Positions 1-11,500 of a stretch of 64,000 nt of DNA are shown in pieces. Position 1 is the first letter of the stretch. Each line of letters opens with the position of its first letter. The notes under the pieces were generated by a model, which saw only the letters and a program-made list of their open reading frames with translations, searched no databases and was not told the DNA's origin. The stretch is from Dryococelus australis (lineage: Eukaryota > Arthropoda > Insecta > Phasmatodea > Phasmatidae): positions 27,563,418 to 27,627,417 of the forward strand of contig CM056999.1 in the NCBI GenBank assembly GCA_029891345.1, given 5' to 3'. The position numbers and the translations under genes were made by a program.

Positions 1-1545
1 TTTCATACAGTTTCTTAGTCGTCATAGTTGTCAGCCAAATAGCCTTTGGTGAGTGATCATTTCACTCACACCGACATAATCCTGCGTCTTTAATCTTCTG
101 TCTTAATTTTGGACAATTTTTCTTATCTGTTAAAATTTATTTTCCATCGGTGCGAGGAGTCGGTAGGGTACCGGGAGAGAAAAGTATTGATACTGTACCG
201 TCTTCGTAACTATCAAATCTTGAAGTGAGAAGTTTGGTTTGGCAAAGGCGGCCATTCTGTCTCTTGAGTTTTTTTTATATTTTTTCTACTGCAAATGTCA
301 ATTGTTTTTGTTTGCCGATGTTTTGAAGAGATGGCAATAAACTTTCCAGTGAACAGTATGATCATCTTTTATTTATTTTTTGGTTTTAATCAATGAACTT
401 TGCAACCTTTTATTAATTCAGAGTCTCAAAATTCACTGAGCTAGTTTCGAGCTAGTGTTTTCGGCAAACAACCAAGAGAAAAAGACACATTCAGGAAACA
501 TTACATCTCCGAACACCATACAATTTTGGAGCAACATCCTACCACTGCATCTCTATATTCTTTAAACCCATCACAGTACAACATTTTTTAAAAATTGTTT
601 GTCTACATTGAATTTGCAAAAGAACAGTAAAATATTATATTATATCATTACAACTCTTGATTTAACATGCAGTGTAATTGTTAAATAATTGTCACTCACT
701 TTTCAAAATTGTAATTTTTTTTTTTAATTTGTTACCTTTTGTATTATTCAATATTGCAACCTACATGAAATCCTTACATCAACATCCATTGGAATTCTCT
801 GAAATTCATAAAAAAAATCTTCAAAATTTCTAACTTTTCAATATTTATTGCTCCAGAATAGCTTTTTCTGTTTGGTACTTTGCCTAATGTTCAAAAACTA
901 AATTCTAATAGTTACACAAAACAAGAAAAATTACATTATATATTTTAACTCTGAACTCTTCTCCTATCTCCTTTACTCTGTACAAATATTTGACATTCAT
1001 TATCATTTCCAGTTAAGTTTTATATACCTCAGTTATTAACATACAATCTTCACAAAAGTAATAAATTTCTCTTTTATGATCCTACTGTACTTTAAGCAAT
1101 AAGAAAAAAGGATTGTATTATAAAAGTTTCCTAAATGATAAGTTCACCAAAATGAACTTAAAAACTTCCTTACGCTCTACTGCTGTTTACACCTCTCCTC
1201 TCTTCTCACCATACCAAAACCTACATAAACAATGTAGGCTAAAACCACAATGAAGCAAATATTATTCTAAGATAATCACTATGTTTATAAAGGGCTTAAA
1301 CAAATAAATTTCCGGAGTTAGAAATGTGCCACTCAGAAGCCAAGCAGACTAACTCTATACGAGATGAAACTGAGATAAATGATGTTAAAGTTAACTTACA
1401 AATGAAAACTCTTTATACAAATTATGTTTAATGTATTAAAATATTCGCTTGGTATTACTAAATTTGATGTTGGTTTCGTTGTTTCAAAATATGTGTTACA
1501 ACATTTAAAATTTGATTTTTCAATTATTTACATTATGATTTAGGT
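1..1545. other. AT-rich non-coding stretch
   Basis: No coding sequence, RNA gene or recognisable repeat could be supported here. The stretch is strongly AT-rich with many short A and T runs. It could be intergenic sequence upstream of the SRFBP1 homologue, or part of its first intron if the unseen first exon lies to the left of the window. Confidence 0.6.
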
Positions 1546-1620
1546 GGAGTTAATCACATTGTCAACTGAAAAAGAACACATAATTTTGCTTGTGGAGATA
1601 ATAAAATTATCAACTGAAAA
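1546..1620. repeat. Two short imperfect direct repeats
   Basis: A unit beginning GGAGTTAATCAC and ending in AACTGAAAA starts at 1546, and a diverged copy starts at 1594. Two more relatives start at 4199 and 4289, on the other side of the decayed DUF7869-type gene and in the same orientation. They may mark the terminal regions of the unit that carried that gene. Because they are direct rather than inverted, they are not simple terminal inverted repeats. Confidence 0.4.
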
Positions 1621-1660
1621 AAAGAAACTTAATTCTTCCAAGTTAGCCACTATGATGGTA

Positions 1661-3763
1661 CTACTCATCATTGTAAATAATATCATCACTATCGTCATTT
1701 ACAATGTTCACTTCATGTGTGGCTACTAGTTTTTTGTAGTAAGTGTGGTGTACTGGAGGGATATACTTCAAAAAAGACATAATTTCAGCCCGTTTTGCTT
1801 TTGTTATTGGGCGGATGTTGGGATACAGTGGACACTGCTCAACATTAGCTAACACTGAAGGGTGACCCATAGATTATTTTGTTAAATCTACTTCCATGAA
1901 AGGAAATTCTTCAGAAAATGTGGTCTTGAACCGAAGTTTCTGTGGATCATGTCTTTCGAGTCGAATCCATCTTATTTGAAGCCAATTAATGGGTATTCCA
2001 TCAAGTGTGTGTTTGAGGTGTGTACTGGAAGAGTCTTGGTAGACAAAAAATCATGTTTCATTTCAACTACTACAAAAGGGTTTCTTGATTTACATTGTCG
2101 GATCACATCATACCAATCGTCTGGAGAGAATATGTTCTGTGTTTTCGTGCTTTACCCTCTATAACTCCAAAATCAGAGTCATTTGGTAGGTAGCTGTGGC
2201 CTGGTACCAAATATTTTAAATCTATTACATCTGCTTTGACATCAGGGCTTTGAACCAACTTCATCATACTCACAACTGTTTTGATGTTACTGTTCTGCCC
2301 AGTGCATGAATCTGAATAAGTTATTATGTGCTTATGGTTGCAGGCGTTCGACATTATGTGTTTCTTGAGACATGTTGCTACGTCTTCAGATCCTCTAGAT
2401 CCCTCTGTTTCAGGCCACACATTCATGAATCCGTTCCCATGATTGAAACTATGACATCCAAATTTATAAACATACAAATTTCTCTTATAATACGCAACAG
2501 ATGTTAATAATTTTGGAATCAGCAAAGCTTTCTGGAGAACAAAGGTAAACACATAAGTGTCTTCATCTGTTTGCATTTGGTCAGCATTCATTAAATCCCT
2601 TGCCCTCTGAGCCTTCCTAAGGTGAAGTTCTTTGTCTATCTCAAGCTGCTTCTTCTCTTCTAACAAAGCATTCATAATCATAATTTGGGGGTCATCACAA
2701 ACTTGACATGTATCTTTGGCTGCTGTTTCGAAATGTTGAGAAAACGTGGTTGTACATCTTTTCTTAGACTGGTTTCATATTTTCGGCACTGCACTGAGAC
2801 ACATACAGTTCATACATTTTTTTAATAGTTGGATCAGAATCCAAATATTTACAACTTGGATTATGGGGTCTGGTGTGGTGACTGGTATAGGCAGGGAACG
2901 ATCAAATGTTTATCTCAACATCAGATGTATCTATTTTGTTGCCAGGTATTTTGCGACCTCGTCCATCCAGCACAGCACTGATTTCATCCTTTGAACACAC
3001 ATTGTGTATACGTCCATCACTCACCTGCAATGTATCTCTAAAATATTTCTTGCACACCTTTATATTGTCTTTTCCACATCTTAGAAAGTAATGGAAGATT
3101 ACAGTTCTGGGAACTTTTGAGTTTTTGACTGGACGTCATTGATTGATTGCACTAGCCTGTACCCTACCCCTTATAAAAATATTCTATTTACTTTGGTCAG
3201 GAACTAAATTGAAAGATTCAAATATAATTTGTTGTGCAGCAGAAATTTTTTCATTGTATTTCAAAGCACAGTCACATATTACATCATGAAACCGTTTCTC
3301 TTCAAAGCATTTTCCACTTCTGTTAATATAAGCATGGCCTGTCAGCCTCTTCTTTGTCTCCTTCCTAGCCCATTCTTCTGGATTACGAGCACTTTTACGT
3401 CCCCTTTCGACAACTGTAGTACTATCTGGAGCTCTGGGTTGTGCAACTGCTGCATGTCAAGATACACTCGGTTGGGAGAACGCTGTATCTCAGTTTACAA
3501 TACATTGGACCACTGCATCATCTCCTAGTACAGTACATTGGAAAACTGTTGTATCTCTTGAGCCACTGGGTTGGGAATATGCTGAATCTTCTTGCAATGT
3601 GGATTGGGAAAGTGTTGTGTCTTTTGAAGTACTGGGTGGGGAAACTACTGTACACACTGGCACACTTTTAACGATCATCAGATTCTGTATCCGGAACTGT
3701 GAAGTTAGGATCTTTATCAGTGTCATCAAATTCTGAACACATGTCTGTGTCACTATCGCTCAT
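1661..3763 (-). pseudogene. Decayed DUF7869-type gene, multi-copy arthropod family
   Basis: The minus strand carries an ordered series of conserved blocks of the multi-copy arthropod proteins annotated with DUF7869. It opens at 3763 with an acidic N-terminus (MSDSDTDMCSEF). Next comes a basic block near 3410-3190 containing RNPEEWARKETKKR, then a block near 3110-2910 containing VCKKYFRDTLQVSDGR. The main open stretch at 2681-2103 has WPETEGSRGSED, YSDSCTGQN and VPGHSYLPNDSDFGVIE. The C-terminal block at 1870-1661 has YPNIRPITKAKRAE and HHTYYKKL. The blocks lie in different frames separated by stops, with at least four interruptions, so no full protein is made. Members of this family are often repeated and may be transposon-derived; the biochemical role is not established. 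I base the family call on remembered motifs, not on a search. Confidence 0.75.
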
Positions 3764-4740
3764 GTTCACCAGTTGTCAAGATTCAAACCTGAAGAAAATA
3801 TAGGTTTTTATCGATTACAGTACTGCGTTGCTAAAATACAAATGGCAAATATTAAATTTCCTTCAGTAGGCCCTACATATTATGTAAGGCCTACTCATAT
3901 AAAAATATGTACGAAATTCGTAATAGTAAAACTTTATATTTCATATGCATGTCATATATTTGTAAAGTTGTGCTTATGTGTCTCGTTCATGATTAAGTTT
4001 CCAGTTTAGGTTAGCAAGAAATTTAATTCACCAATATTGTGTAGAAACCAATGTTAAACATAGGTTAGAGTTTTTAACCAATTGAATGTGTTTAGATATT
4101 AAAAACAGCATACATACCTTTAATACAGAGTTCCAAATTTAAATTAACAACAGAAATAAACTTTGCAAATAAAAAAAACTAGACAAAATATGACATATGG
4201 AGTTAGTCACTTTGCCCTCTGAAAGTTAGCTTGTTTTTCTCCGTAGCCAACTAAAATGCTGCCACCTTTAGAATAATAATGAACTTTTGAGTTAATCATG
4301 TTGGCCATTGAAAAGTGAAAAGAGAAGGCTTCTTATGTTGCTCTGCAACAATAAAAAAAAAGGTGGACTTTGTTTGGCTTCTGAGTGGCTCAAATGTTGC
4401 TTCCAAAACTGGATTTCACGAGCCTGTCTGCCTCAAGAGTTTGCAAATTATATTTTCGTACCTAAAATATTTACATGCTTACAAGCCCGACTTGCTACAT
4501 AATTATTTAAAAATAATATATAAAAAAAATCAATGAAGGTGTATGTACACAATATATTTTAATATTAAGATCCTGATTGAAAACATAATGAGATGTTATA
4601 ATACAGTAAATTGCATGCCTTTAAGTAAATTAAACAAAAACAACTTCAAAATATTAGTGTTCATAAGCCATATGCGCTGATTCAAAATTAAATACATATA
4701 TTAATTAAATATTTACCAGAGGGAATACTGCTGCTCATGT
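3764..4740. other. AT-rich flank of the decayed gene
   Basis: No coding sequence is supported. The stretch contains two short direct-repeat units, GGAGTTAGTCAC at 4199 and GAGTTAATCATG at 4289, related to those at 1546 and 1594. The rest is AT-rich spacer. Confidence 0.5.
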
Positions 4741-4815
4741 GGGCTGACTGGAGCCGAGTGGCTAGCATGTTAGACTCTTAACCAAGAGGTCTCGGGTTCA
4801 AATCCTGTCAATACA
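4741..4815 (+). repeat. tRNA-like sequence, probably a SINE head
   Basis: A 75-bp tract has an A-box-like GAGCCGAGTGGC and a perfect B-box GGTTCAAATCC at tRNA spacing, with an anticodon-arm-like segment GACTCTTAACC between them. The ends do not pair as an acceptor stem, and AT-rich sequence follows directly. A tRNA-derived retroposon is therefore more likely than a working tRNA gene. Confidence 0.5.
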
Positions 4816-5920
4816 TGAGAATTTTTTGTTACCAGCTGTTATGGCAAAGTGTGAAATTTACATTATTTAAAGTTTTAAACAGATTTTACATTAAAAAAGC
4901 ATTTTTTATATATTTAGCTGAATTTTTAAAGATTTTCTGCATTTTAAATGAAAAATAAAATAAATTGAAATAAAATAATTCTAATTATTTATAAATGTAT
5001 AATGGTTTATTGACAAGGCTGACGTGCAATTGAGGTCATTAGCCTCCCTTCCTTTCCCTATGCGGTGCCTACCGACATCACTGCACTTTTGGCCTGTCAT
5101 GACATGTGTGTCTGCCTTGCGGGCCTGTCTGCACGTGCAAGCGTGGATACAAGGTTAGGTGATTTAATTTAAAATTAAAATTATTATTATTTTTCAACAC
5201 AATGGTAAAAAAACAAATAGAATAAAGTAAAAAAAAATACTGATAAAAAAATATTAATTGACTGGATTTTTAAAGTTTTAAAATTGAAATAGTTTTTACC
5301 AAGTCCTGCCTAGAATTGACTTAAACAATTATTTTCTATATACCTTCTCTTGTATGGAAAAATACATCTTTAAATTCGTAAATAAATATACACACTGGCA
5401 ATTTGCGCACTCTAGCAGATGGTGAAAGAACTACGTAGATGGTGGTGTCGAACAAATGTGAGAGACGAAAGAAAGAGATGTTTAGTTTAGGTGTTAAGTG
5501 CCAGTAGGGTTAAGTGAGGTAGAGATGGAGCAATGACTGAATGCATTGGTGGAAGAAAGGAAAGTATCTCAAGAAACTCCACGAGCATGTGAAAATCAGT
5601 AATGACCACATTGGGATTTGAATCTGTTTCACAAAAGTGAAAAGGTAAGTATTCGGACACAAAACAATGTGGAATCACCAACCTCACCTCTGCTGCCACC
5701 ACCACGTCGTCATCAACCCCACCCCACAATGCCACCACCAACTCCTCCAGATTTTCGCACTTGGAATTGTGACAGACGATGCCACAGGTCAGTAGTTTAT
5801 CTGGGAAACTCAAATTTCTCCCGCCCTTGCATTTTGACACTGTTCTACACTCATCTCACTTCATCCTTATCAGCTCTCAGGGTCTTTATGTTAAGAGCCT
5901 CCAAAAACTCTCCACTCTAT
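4816..5920. other. Non-coding stretch upstream of a pyrimidine tract
   Basis: The first half is AT-rich. From about 5400 the composition becomes more balanced and includes a strong donor-like GTAAGTATT at 5644, preceded by TTCACAAAAGTGAAAAG. I could not find an ATG that opens a frame into that donor in the phase needed by the SRFBP1 exon at 6872, so it is not called as exon 1. Nothing else is supported. Confidence 0.4.
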
Positions 5921-6125
5921 CCCCACCACCTCCTCTTTCTCCACCACCACCTCCTCCTCCATCATCTACACCTCCACCATTTCCACCTCCTTCACCATCT
6001 CTACCTCCTCCATTTTCATCTCATCCTCCATCCTTTACCAACACATTCACCACATCCTCCTTCACCTACTGCTCTACCATCTCCACCTCCTCCTCACCTA
6101 CCTCCATCTCTTCTCAACCACCTCC
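5921..6125 (+). repeat. Pyrimidine-rich CCA/CTC low-complexity tract
   Basis: About 200 bp made almost entirely of C and T with scattered A, in CCACCT/CTCCTC triplets. It merges into the 18-bp minisatellite that follows. It gives long proline- or histidine-rich open frames in several phases at once, which is expected of such a tract and is not evidence of coding. Confidence 0.75.
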
Positions 6126-6129
6126 ACCA

Positions 6130-6345
6130 CCTCTTCCATGTCCACCACTTCCTCCATGTCCACCACTTCCTCCATGTCCACCACTTCCTCCATGTCCACC
6201 ACTTCCTCCATGTCCACCACTTCCTCCATGCCCACCACTTCCTCCATGTCCACCACTTCCTCCATGCCCACCACTTCCTCCATGCCCACCACTTCCTCCA
6301 TGTCCACTACTTTCTCCATGTCCACTACTTTCTCCACCTCCACTA
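6130..6345 (+). repeat. 18-bp minisatellite, about 11 units
   Basis: The unit CCATGTCCACCACTTCCT repeats with an exact 18-bp period. ATG-containing units start at 6136, 6154, 6172 and so on to 6316, after which the array decays. Three units carry CCATGCCCA instead of CCATGTCCA, and the last two have T in place of C at two sites. The period is a multiple of three and the unit lacks stops, so at least three frames stay open: Met-Ser-Thr-Thr-Ser-Ser and Cys-Pro-Pro-Leu-Pro-Pro on the plus strand, and Met-Glu-Glu-Val-Val-Asp on the minus strand. I treat it as a non-coding tandem repeat just upstream of the first visible SRFBP1 exon. Confidence 0.9.
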
Positions 6346-6370
6346 TCTGCTCTACCTCCACCACCAAGAG

Positions 6371-6600
6371 GCCACAGTGCCTGATTGGTTAGCCTGCTCG
6401 CCTCCCACTAAGGCGAACCAGGTTGAATCCCTGGCCGGGCCACTCGCAGGTGAATATGGGAATCATGCCTGACAATGCCTCTGGTCGATGGGTTTTCTCG
6501 GGGATCTCCCACTTCCCCCACCTTTTCATTCCGGCATTGCTCCATACTTGCCTCAATAATCCACATCGGCTGTCAAGACCTCGCTCTTAAAAGCCACCCA
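6371..6600 (+). repeat. tRNA-derived SINE
   Basis: The head resembles a tRNA, with TGATTGGTTAGCC as A-box and a B-box-like GGTTGAATCCC. The body contains GGGTTTTCTCGGGGATCTCCC and ATTCCGGCATTGCTCC. The same head and body order recurs at 58355-58560 (GAGAGTTTTCACGGGGCTCT, TTCTGGTGTTGCTAC), which supports a dispersed SINE family. It sits about 270 bp before the first visible SRFBP1 exon. Confidence 0.75.
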
Positions 6601-6871
6601 AATCTCTTCATTGACTCACTCGATCTCCATCAACTCCACCACCACCACCACATTTGTGAAGGTTGTTACACTCAAATGTTTGTGTCAGCACCACATTACA
6701 GGTTGAACCAAGTAACCTTTCATTGTAGTTGGATGCTGATCATAACATCTTGACATCAGATTTTATGTTTCTTTCACTTATATGTTTCAGAAAAACAGTT
6801 TTAATAGGACAGCATAAACTTATTGTAGTTGTTTCAGGGATAAACTCTCATATTTGTAATTTTTATTTCAG

Positions 6872-7033
6872 ATTGTATTGATGCGGAAGTATGTTAAACA
6901 AACTCGCGTTCATATGGTTAGGAGATTGGTGCGAAAGGTGGAATTATTTCACAAGAGAAAAGGAACTAATGAAATGAAAAAAAAATGTGAGAGAAAAGCT
7001 GATCGTTTATTGGAAGAAATTTTCACACTCAAG
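6872..7033 (+). CDS. SRFBP1: SRFBP1 homologue, N-terminal coding exon
   Basis: This is the first recognisable coding exon of a homologue of serum response factor-binding protein 1 (SRFBP1, also p49/STRAP), a BUD22-family protein associated with SRF and with small-subunit rRNA processing in the nucleolus. The exon follows TTTATTTCAG and ends at AAG|GTAAGAA, phase 0 at both ends, 54 codons. The residues VLMRKYVKQTRVHMVRRLVR and then ADRLLEEIFTLK align with the basic helical start of human SRFBP1 ([35 protein letters not shown], from memory). An ATG at 6881 is in frame, but the human protein has about a dozen residues before this point and the exon begins with a good acceptor, so I infer an unseen upstream exon with the true start. 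The intron after it is about 29.3 kb. Confidence 0.9.
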
Positions 7034-8058
7034 GTAAGAAGTTTAATAAATCATTCTAGAATAACCACTGCTTTGCTTCCATACTGTAAACTGGCCTTTT
7101 AAAAAGAAAAAGTTTTGGGGATAATTATAATGGTGTAAGTTATTTCTAAGCTGCTAAAGACATATTTTTTGTGTATTGTTTTCTGACTCAAGATCTGCTA
7201 GTATTAGTATGAGTATAGTAGTTAACGCAATGACAGAACATTTAAACTCGTGTGTTAATCTTAAAAGTAGTGCTGTGTTTTGAGAAATTACAATACCATT
7301 TTTCAGCAGATTTTTGAGAATTTTGTATGCATGTTGTATCATACTACAACATTGCCTGCATTACATTTGTATTGGTACATTGTACATTATCTGTGAGCCA
7401 TTCAGTATTGTATTGCTGCCCCTGTTTTGTCCTGCACCAGGAAGTTGTGCAGTGTTGTGTCCAAATGCATGTGTAAATATTTTTGTTGACATTTTGCACT
7501 TCACAAATGAAAACCTTTACACAAAAGAACTCACACAATTATTTTATGATTGTCTGTTTCATTTACACAAAGGAAGTGTGGCCTATAGAACTTGTAAAAA
7601 TTTCCACACAAGTGCTTTTCCACTTAGGTAATAGATACAAAATAATACTGTGAAATGTGTTTACTTTTCATTGTACTTCTTAATGTTTTCGAATACAGCA
7701 TATGGTATGAGAGATATACTACAAATTACTGTCAACTCTCGACACAACAATTCCTGTAATGACGCCCTCAAAGTAAGGACAATAAGTGCAAAGTGGAAAC
7801 TTTGTGCAGTATTATAAATAAAAAGTTATTTACTAATTGGTTATTTTCAGTTTTTTTCTGACAATTTTATACTAGGAAACTAATATTCCTAGCTTGAATA
7901 GCTGCAAAGGTACCGCTAAAGATTTTTCATTAATAAGAAAACTGGGAAGCTAAAAAATTTGCATGATACAGCAAGAGGGGGAAGGGAAATTAGGATTATT
8001 CTTGTGCGTGTCATAGGGGCAGAGTAAATCTGTATTTACAGTCCAGGAGAACCTCGAG
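7034..8058. other. First part of the 29-kb SRFBP1 intron
   Basis: This starts with the donor GTAAGAAG at 7034 and is otherwise AT-rich. I see no transposon or RNA gene that I can support; short open frames such as 7314-7631 have no recognisable content. Confidence 0.5.
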
Positions 8059-8545
8059 ACTGCAGATATGAACATACATTACTTTTAAATTTGGCATAAA
8101 AATGGGATCGCGAGTCTGCCTAAGATGTCACACCCGATGAGACAATTTAGAGTTTGTTAGCAAATAAAGCAATTTTCATTCATGAAACAATGATATAAAT
8201 TGTAGGTGTGTTCCAATTAAGATTATTTCTCTTAACTACAGATATGAACACACATTACTGTCAAAATTAACATAAAAACCAGTTCACTTAAGATGTTGCG
8301 CCCAGTTTGTTTACAGTTTCGTAGAAAATAAGACTATACATTCACAAAAAAATATTTCAAAAGGTAGGCATCTAAAATTAATTCTCAGAACTGCAGATAT
8401 GGACACAGGTTACCATTAAATTAGCATAAAAATGAAATTGTAAATCTAAGATGAAGTGTCTGATGAGATGTTTTGTTTACAGTTTCCTAAAAAAATAAAA
8501 CATTATTTATTCATGAAACAAAATTTGTTATTGTACATGCAATTT
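8059..8545 (+). repeat. Diverged threefold tandem repeat, 155-176 bp units
   Basis: Three units start at 8059, 8235 and 8390 with ACTGCAGATATG, ACTACAGATATG and ACTGCAGATATG. In the same order each then shows a CA-rich TTAC block, an ACATAAAAA or GCATAAAAATG block, AAGATGTTGC or AAGATGAAGT, GTTTACAGTTTC (clear in units 2 and 3), and a CATTCATGAAACA-like block (clear in units 1 and 3). The units differ by many substitutions and small gaps, so the duplication is old. No coding potential is evident. Confidence 0.75.
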
Positions 8546-11500
8546 TAATTTATGTTAATCATTTTATTTTGTTTTGGGCCAACACATTCATTCTTTAGTA
8601 TTTCAGCACATTGTTAGTAATGTGTATTCCAAAAGGTGTTTATGTAAATGATTTTCTTTTATTTATTTTTCTCTTTGCCAGTGAGACTGTCATTTCATTT
8701 ATTGTATGATGTAACTAGATAGGTATTTGTCTTCGAGGTACTAATATTTTATATCTAGTTTTCTGAGGGTTCCAACTTTTTGTTTACTTTTACATGGGAC
8801 GACTCTACTCTTGCCTATCACGGCGCTGAGATTTAAGCAGTTTTCAATTGTAAGGTACGTTTCATTGTTAGGTATGTTTCTGATGGTAATAATGAGGATT
8901 ATAGAAAAGAATGGCTTCAGACTAGGCTTGGATTCAGATCCTAGTTTTCTGATCCAGTAGGATTTTATTAGTTTTTGCAGTTTTGACGAGTCTGAATGTG
9001 ATATTTTAGGCTAGCAAATGAAGCACCAAGACATGCATGGTTTCAGACATTTCATTAACTGTTTTCAAATATTTAATTTAAAAAAAATGCAACTATATAC
9101 TATTTGTAATCCCAGTCATATCTCCTGAATACGTGTTAATGACAATCATTGGACAACTACTTTACCAAAATCCTGTTTGTCTGCCACTGACGTGAAATAT
9201 CAGCATCATCGTTGTCATTGGTTAAGCCTGCTGGTCTGTTCCGACTGCTTATAATTGTTCTCTCCATCATATTCAAGGATGGCCTTGTCTTCTTTTTCAT
9301 ATTGGTTGGTATTGTAATCCTGCCCTAGGTATTCATGTGTCTGACATACGTTGTACATGTGCATACCTATTATTTATATATTGCTTTATAGTATTTATTA
9401 CACTCTGAACTATCAGTTATTTCCTGATTTCTGTGCTTCTTTTATATTCTAATGATGTGTATCCTGCAACATATAAGTATTTCATTTCTATTGACTATTT
9501 GTTGTATATGCTTTGCTGGTAGTGCCCAATTTTTGCTTTCATATAGGAGAATTGTTAGAAAAGTTAACCTTAGCAAGTGTGTTGTAGACAAGAGGAAGCT
9601 ATAATTGTTTTATCTGTAATTTTATAATTCAAATTAAATGACAGATACCCACATTGGTTTGTGTCTCACTGGAAGATAGGGTGGTGGTCAGTGCCATATT
9701 TAATTGATAGAAAATCTTTTTAAAACCCACTAGGCACCGAGCACTGGATGGAGGTAAGAACTAAATTTAGCATGCTATGGTTTGACACGCCACAATGGTG
9801 GTGGGAATTCAGTTCTTAATTTTGTAATGCTAGTGCGTTGTTAGCCCATCAAGTTGTGTACATTAAGTGAAATACCATATTCTTATTTCGTTTGGGCTGT
9901 ATTTTTATACATGATAACAATTTATGTCTTTAATGACTAAAAATAGCATAATCATAGCTGTACAACATTCAAGATAGTATTTACTACATTGGCATACCTG
10001 CTATTCAATAACTTATACCAATGTTACAGCGTAATACTTATTTACAATTGTGTTATCTATATACCAGGTATTGACTGACTGAATATATAATTTTATTTGT
10101 TAATCTGTTTGACTAGAACTAACTTAACATTTAAATGCATAGAAACTATTTCATTATACTATTAAAAACAGATATCTGTGGCCATTATGACATATACATG
10201 CTTCGAGGCTTTAGAAACAATTGTATGGTTGGCACTCCTGCAACCGCTGACGCACTGCGATCTAGCAGTGTGACATAGAAAGCTACGCAGAAAAGACGGC
10301 ATCAGCTGAATGACTTGTTGGGGTGGCACATGTAATTCTCGATAGAATGTCTGTGACGTAATGAACTCGTGTCTGCAGTTTCTGTACACAATTAGTTACG
10401 TTAAGTGATCAAGTGAGTCTGCACGCATGTAAGTGTTAGTATTATCTGCAAACTTGCATCTTTATTGTGCCTTATGCTCGTGTTTCAATTGCGTCATATG
10501 CTGGTGTTGCTTGTCGTACAACGATATGTCAGCATGCTCACACTTGCGTTTAGTGTGGTTTGGTAACCTCGTTACGTACCTAACTTGTATTTCTGTCGTG
10601 TGATACAAGCTACCTGCGGTCGTACTCATTGTGTTTGATGCCGGCTAACAGCCAGCGGTGCTAGAGCCCATGACGGCGCTCACGTGTCCCGCACGTGCGC
10701 AAGGAGGCCGATAATTTTGAACTTTCCTATAGATGTTAATTTCAGGGTAAAATGTGTTATATTGTCTTTACAGTGTTCAATATCTCTTAAAATGTTTTTA
10801 AGTGCTTGTACTAATTTTAATTGTTTGGTTATGAATATTCAAAGTGCCTGCGGCGACGAGATTAAGAACACTTAATATTCTGGCATGAACGCCATCACAA
10901 AGAGACATTAAAATAATATTGAAATTCGTAACAAAATTATAGAAATGCAAAACAATATCTAATTTAATTTGTGTTGTTTTATTTTCAATATAAAATACAC
11001 TCTGCGTGCATAGCACTTCCGCTTATGTGAACCCCGTAGGCGGTCATGATAGGTCCGTGCGAGGCTTGTATCTGGACAGTCTGTCGAGGAGAACTGGCGA
11101 GGTAAGACACTGTCACATGCGCACTACAACTTTTGTTCATCGATATAGGTTTCCATAGTTAATGTAGTTTACCGGTTAATGTTTGCTTGCGTACGTTTTT
11201 GCCAGACATTTTCCCCAGCATTATTCTTTAATTTATTGTGCCCTTGTGGCATTTTTAACTTAATTGAGGAGGAGGAGGAGAAAGATCTCGGAGAGGTCAC
11301 GCGACCCACGCATTTTGAATCAGATGCCATCTGCCTATATTTATGGCATTTCAGTGTAACTTCTGCATAATTGGTGCATGCAATTTTAACAGCTTTATTT
11401 TTATGTATGTATTTGAGGGTAATTTTCGTGTGAATATTTTACGGCAACATCACGTATAACCAAGTGGCCGAATGAAGTCAAGTCTTTGTATACGACATCA

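Noticed and set aside
4741-4815. Functional tRNA gene
   Set aside because: A- and B-box-like words are present but the acceptor stem does not pair and the 3' end runs into AT-rich sequence, so it is more like a SINE head.
5416-5650. First exon of SRFBP1 ending at the GTAAGTATT donor (5644)
   Set aside because: The ATGs tested upstream meet stops before the donor or do not reach it in the phase 0 needed at 6872; left open.
6130-6345. CRISPR-like regular array
   Set aside because: The units are contiguous 18-mers without spacers, in a eukaryotic intron or upstream setting; it is a minisatellite.
5618-6472. 284- and 201-codon plus-strand open frames rich in His/Leu/Pro
   Set aside because: They are produced by the CCA/CTC tract and the 18-bp minisatellite, overlap in several frames and strands, and run into a SINE; no domain is visible.
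10162-10389. 75-codon minus-strand open frame with several Cys and His
   Set aside because: No known Cys/His spacing for a zinc finger, no splice or start context, and no repeat partner.
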